DNA from: Lunularia cruciata
Lineage: Eukaryota; Streptophyta; Marchantiopsida; Lunulariales; Lunulariaceae
Length of the DNA: 64,000 bases
Assembly: GCA_948567375.1 (NCBI GenBank)
Contig: OX419759.1
Coordinates: forward strand, 60,489,493-60,553,492
Direction: 5' to 3'
The notes under the pieces were generated by a model, which worked only from the letters and a program-made list of their open reading frames with translations, ran no database searches and was not told the DNA's origin. Shown here in pieces: positions 63,476 through 64,000 of this stretch. Each line of letters opens with the position of its first letter. Position 1 is the stretch's first letter. A program made the translations under genes and the position numbers.

Positions 63476-63846
63476 AAGCGGGTCTTTTTGCCATGTGCAT
63501 CATGCACGGGGCTAATACTAGTATATGACTGATATGATGATGTTGCTAACTCCTACAGTTGGAACTTGTGTTATCCAATTTGGAGAAGCCAAGATGTGAG
63601 TCCTGCAATCACGGAACTCTATTTAATCACACGCAGATCTGATGTCCTACCTCCAGAATTCGAACTCCCAACCAGCCGCTGCTATCTCATCGATCTAAGC
63701 CGTCGGAAGAGTTGCAGAAACAGATAAAACTAGAGGAAGCGGATATCCAACAACTTGTATCAGATTCCAGAGTTTAAAGTTATGATGATTTCAAATTTTA
63801 AATGCGGAATGTATCTTATATACCACTCATGAACGTCTCTATGCAG

Positions 63847-63948
63847 TTGAAAACTGAAATTGATTCGGATGGTCCTCGCTTTAAGATGCCTGAGGAACAT
63901 GGAAACTCCGTTGAACTTCAGACCCTCAGTGGTCTGCGCTTTGTGTGA
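63847..63948 (+). other. Possible exon at the right edge
   Basis: It follows a good acceptor (TCTCTATGCAG) and stays open for 33 codons (EIDSDGPRFKMPEEHGNSVEL) before TGA. A second acceptor-like CACTTGCAG at 63965 and a short open piece with donor GTGAGT at 63560-63594 suggest a gene that continues to the right. Phases could not be reconciled and no family is recognised. Confidence 0.2.
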
Positions 63949-64000
63949 AATTCCTCACTTGCAGGTGAATGAGTCTCTCAAACTTCCTAATGTTCGTATA

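Noticed and set aside
63610-63720. tRNA- or SINE-like B box (GTTCGAATTC on the minus strand)
   Set aside because: No matching T-stem, no correctly spaced A box and no acceptor stem, so only the core motif is present.

Overview
The window is nuclear DNA of a land plant, most likely a seed-free one (moss, liverwort or similar). The reasons are spliced genes with GT-AG introns of about 60-550 bp, plant-type Ty3/gypsy LTR retrotransposons primed by initiator-Met tRNA, a nuclear fragment of a mitochondrial rpl16 that reads like the bryophyte version, and a P5B-type P-ATPase (a class I believe is absent from seed plants). The species assignment is inference.

Layout. (1) 1-4796 (+): the last 11 exons of a P5B (ATP13A2-like) ATPase, running off the left edge, with all splice phases reconciled. 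(2) 4.8-8.8 kb: no gene recognised, plus a short retroelement tail at 7.44-7.64 kb. (3) 8.8-13.3 kb (-): a cluster of exon-like open segments with good splice sites but no recognised product and phases that do not fully join; gene or pseudogene. (4) 13.5-55.2 kb: an AT-rich block built almost wholly from old, nested and inverted retroelements. (5) 55.3-58.7 kb (+): an intact three-exon mitoferrin-type mitochondrial carrier gene with a purine-rich leader. (6) 58.7-64 kb: mostly intergenic, with a second copy of the 54.5-kb retroelement fragment, tandem duplications and a G-rich tandem repeat.

The repeat block has a clear internal logic. A repeat family encoding an unknown protein (N-terminal W-x(7-9)-LLEEI-like box, C-terminal coiled coil) occurs three times: 17.87-21.66 kb (-), 25.87-29.61 kb (+), and a third copy cut in two (48.83-50.7 kb and 32.94-35.25 kb, both -) by a nest of younger elements. 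The first two copies form a large inverted repeat around a minus-strand gypsy relic whose long repeat carries a mitochondrial rpl16 insertion. The nest inside the third copy consists of several LTRs (here LTR1) rich in heat-shock-element motifs upstream of a TATA box, alternating with truncated gypsy pol pieces. Inside that sits a second gypsy element (here E2) with two about 730-bp LTRs in inverted orientation and 2.7-kb inverted arms, a configuration that could be transcribed into a long hairpin RNA.

None of the retroelement reading frames looks intact; all carry in-frame stops. The two confidently identified host genes are a P5B cation/polyamine-type pump and a mitochondrial iron carrier. 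They are about 52 kb apart and nothing in the sequence links their regulation.
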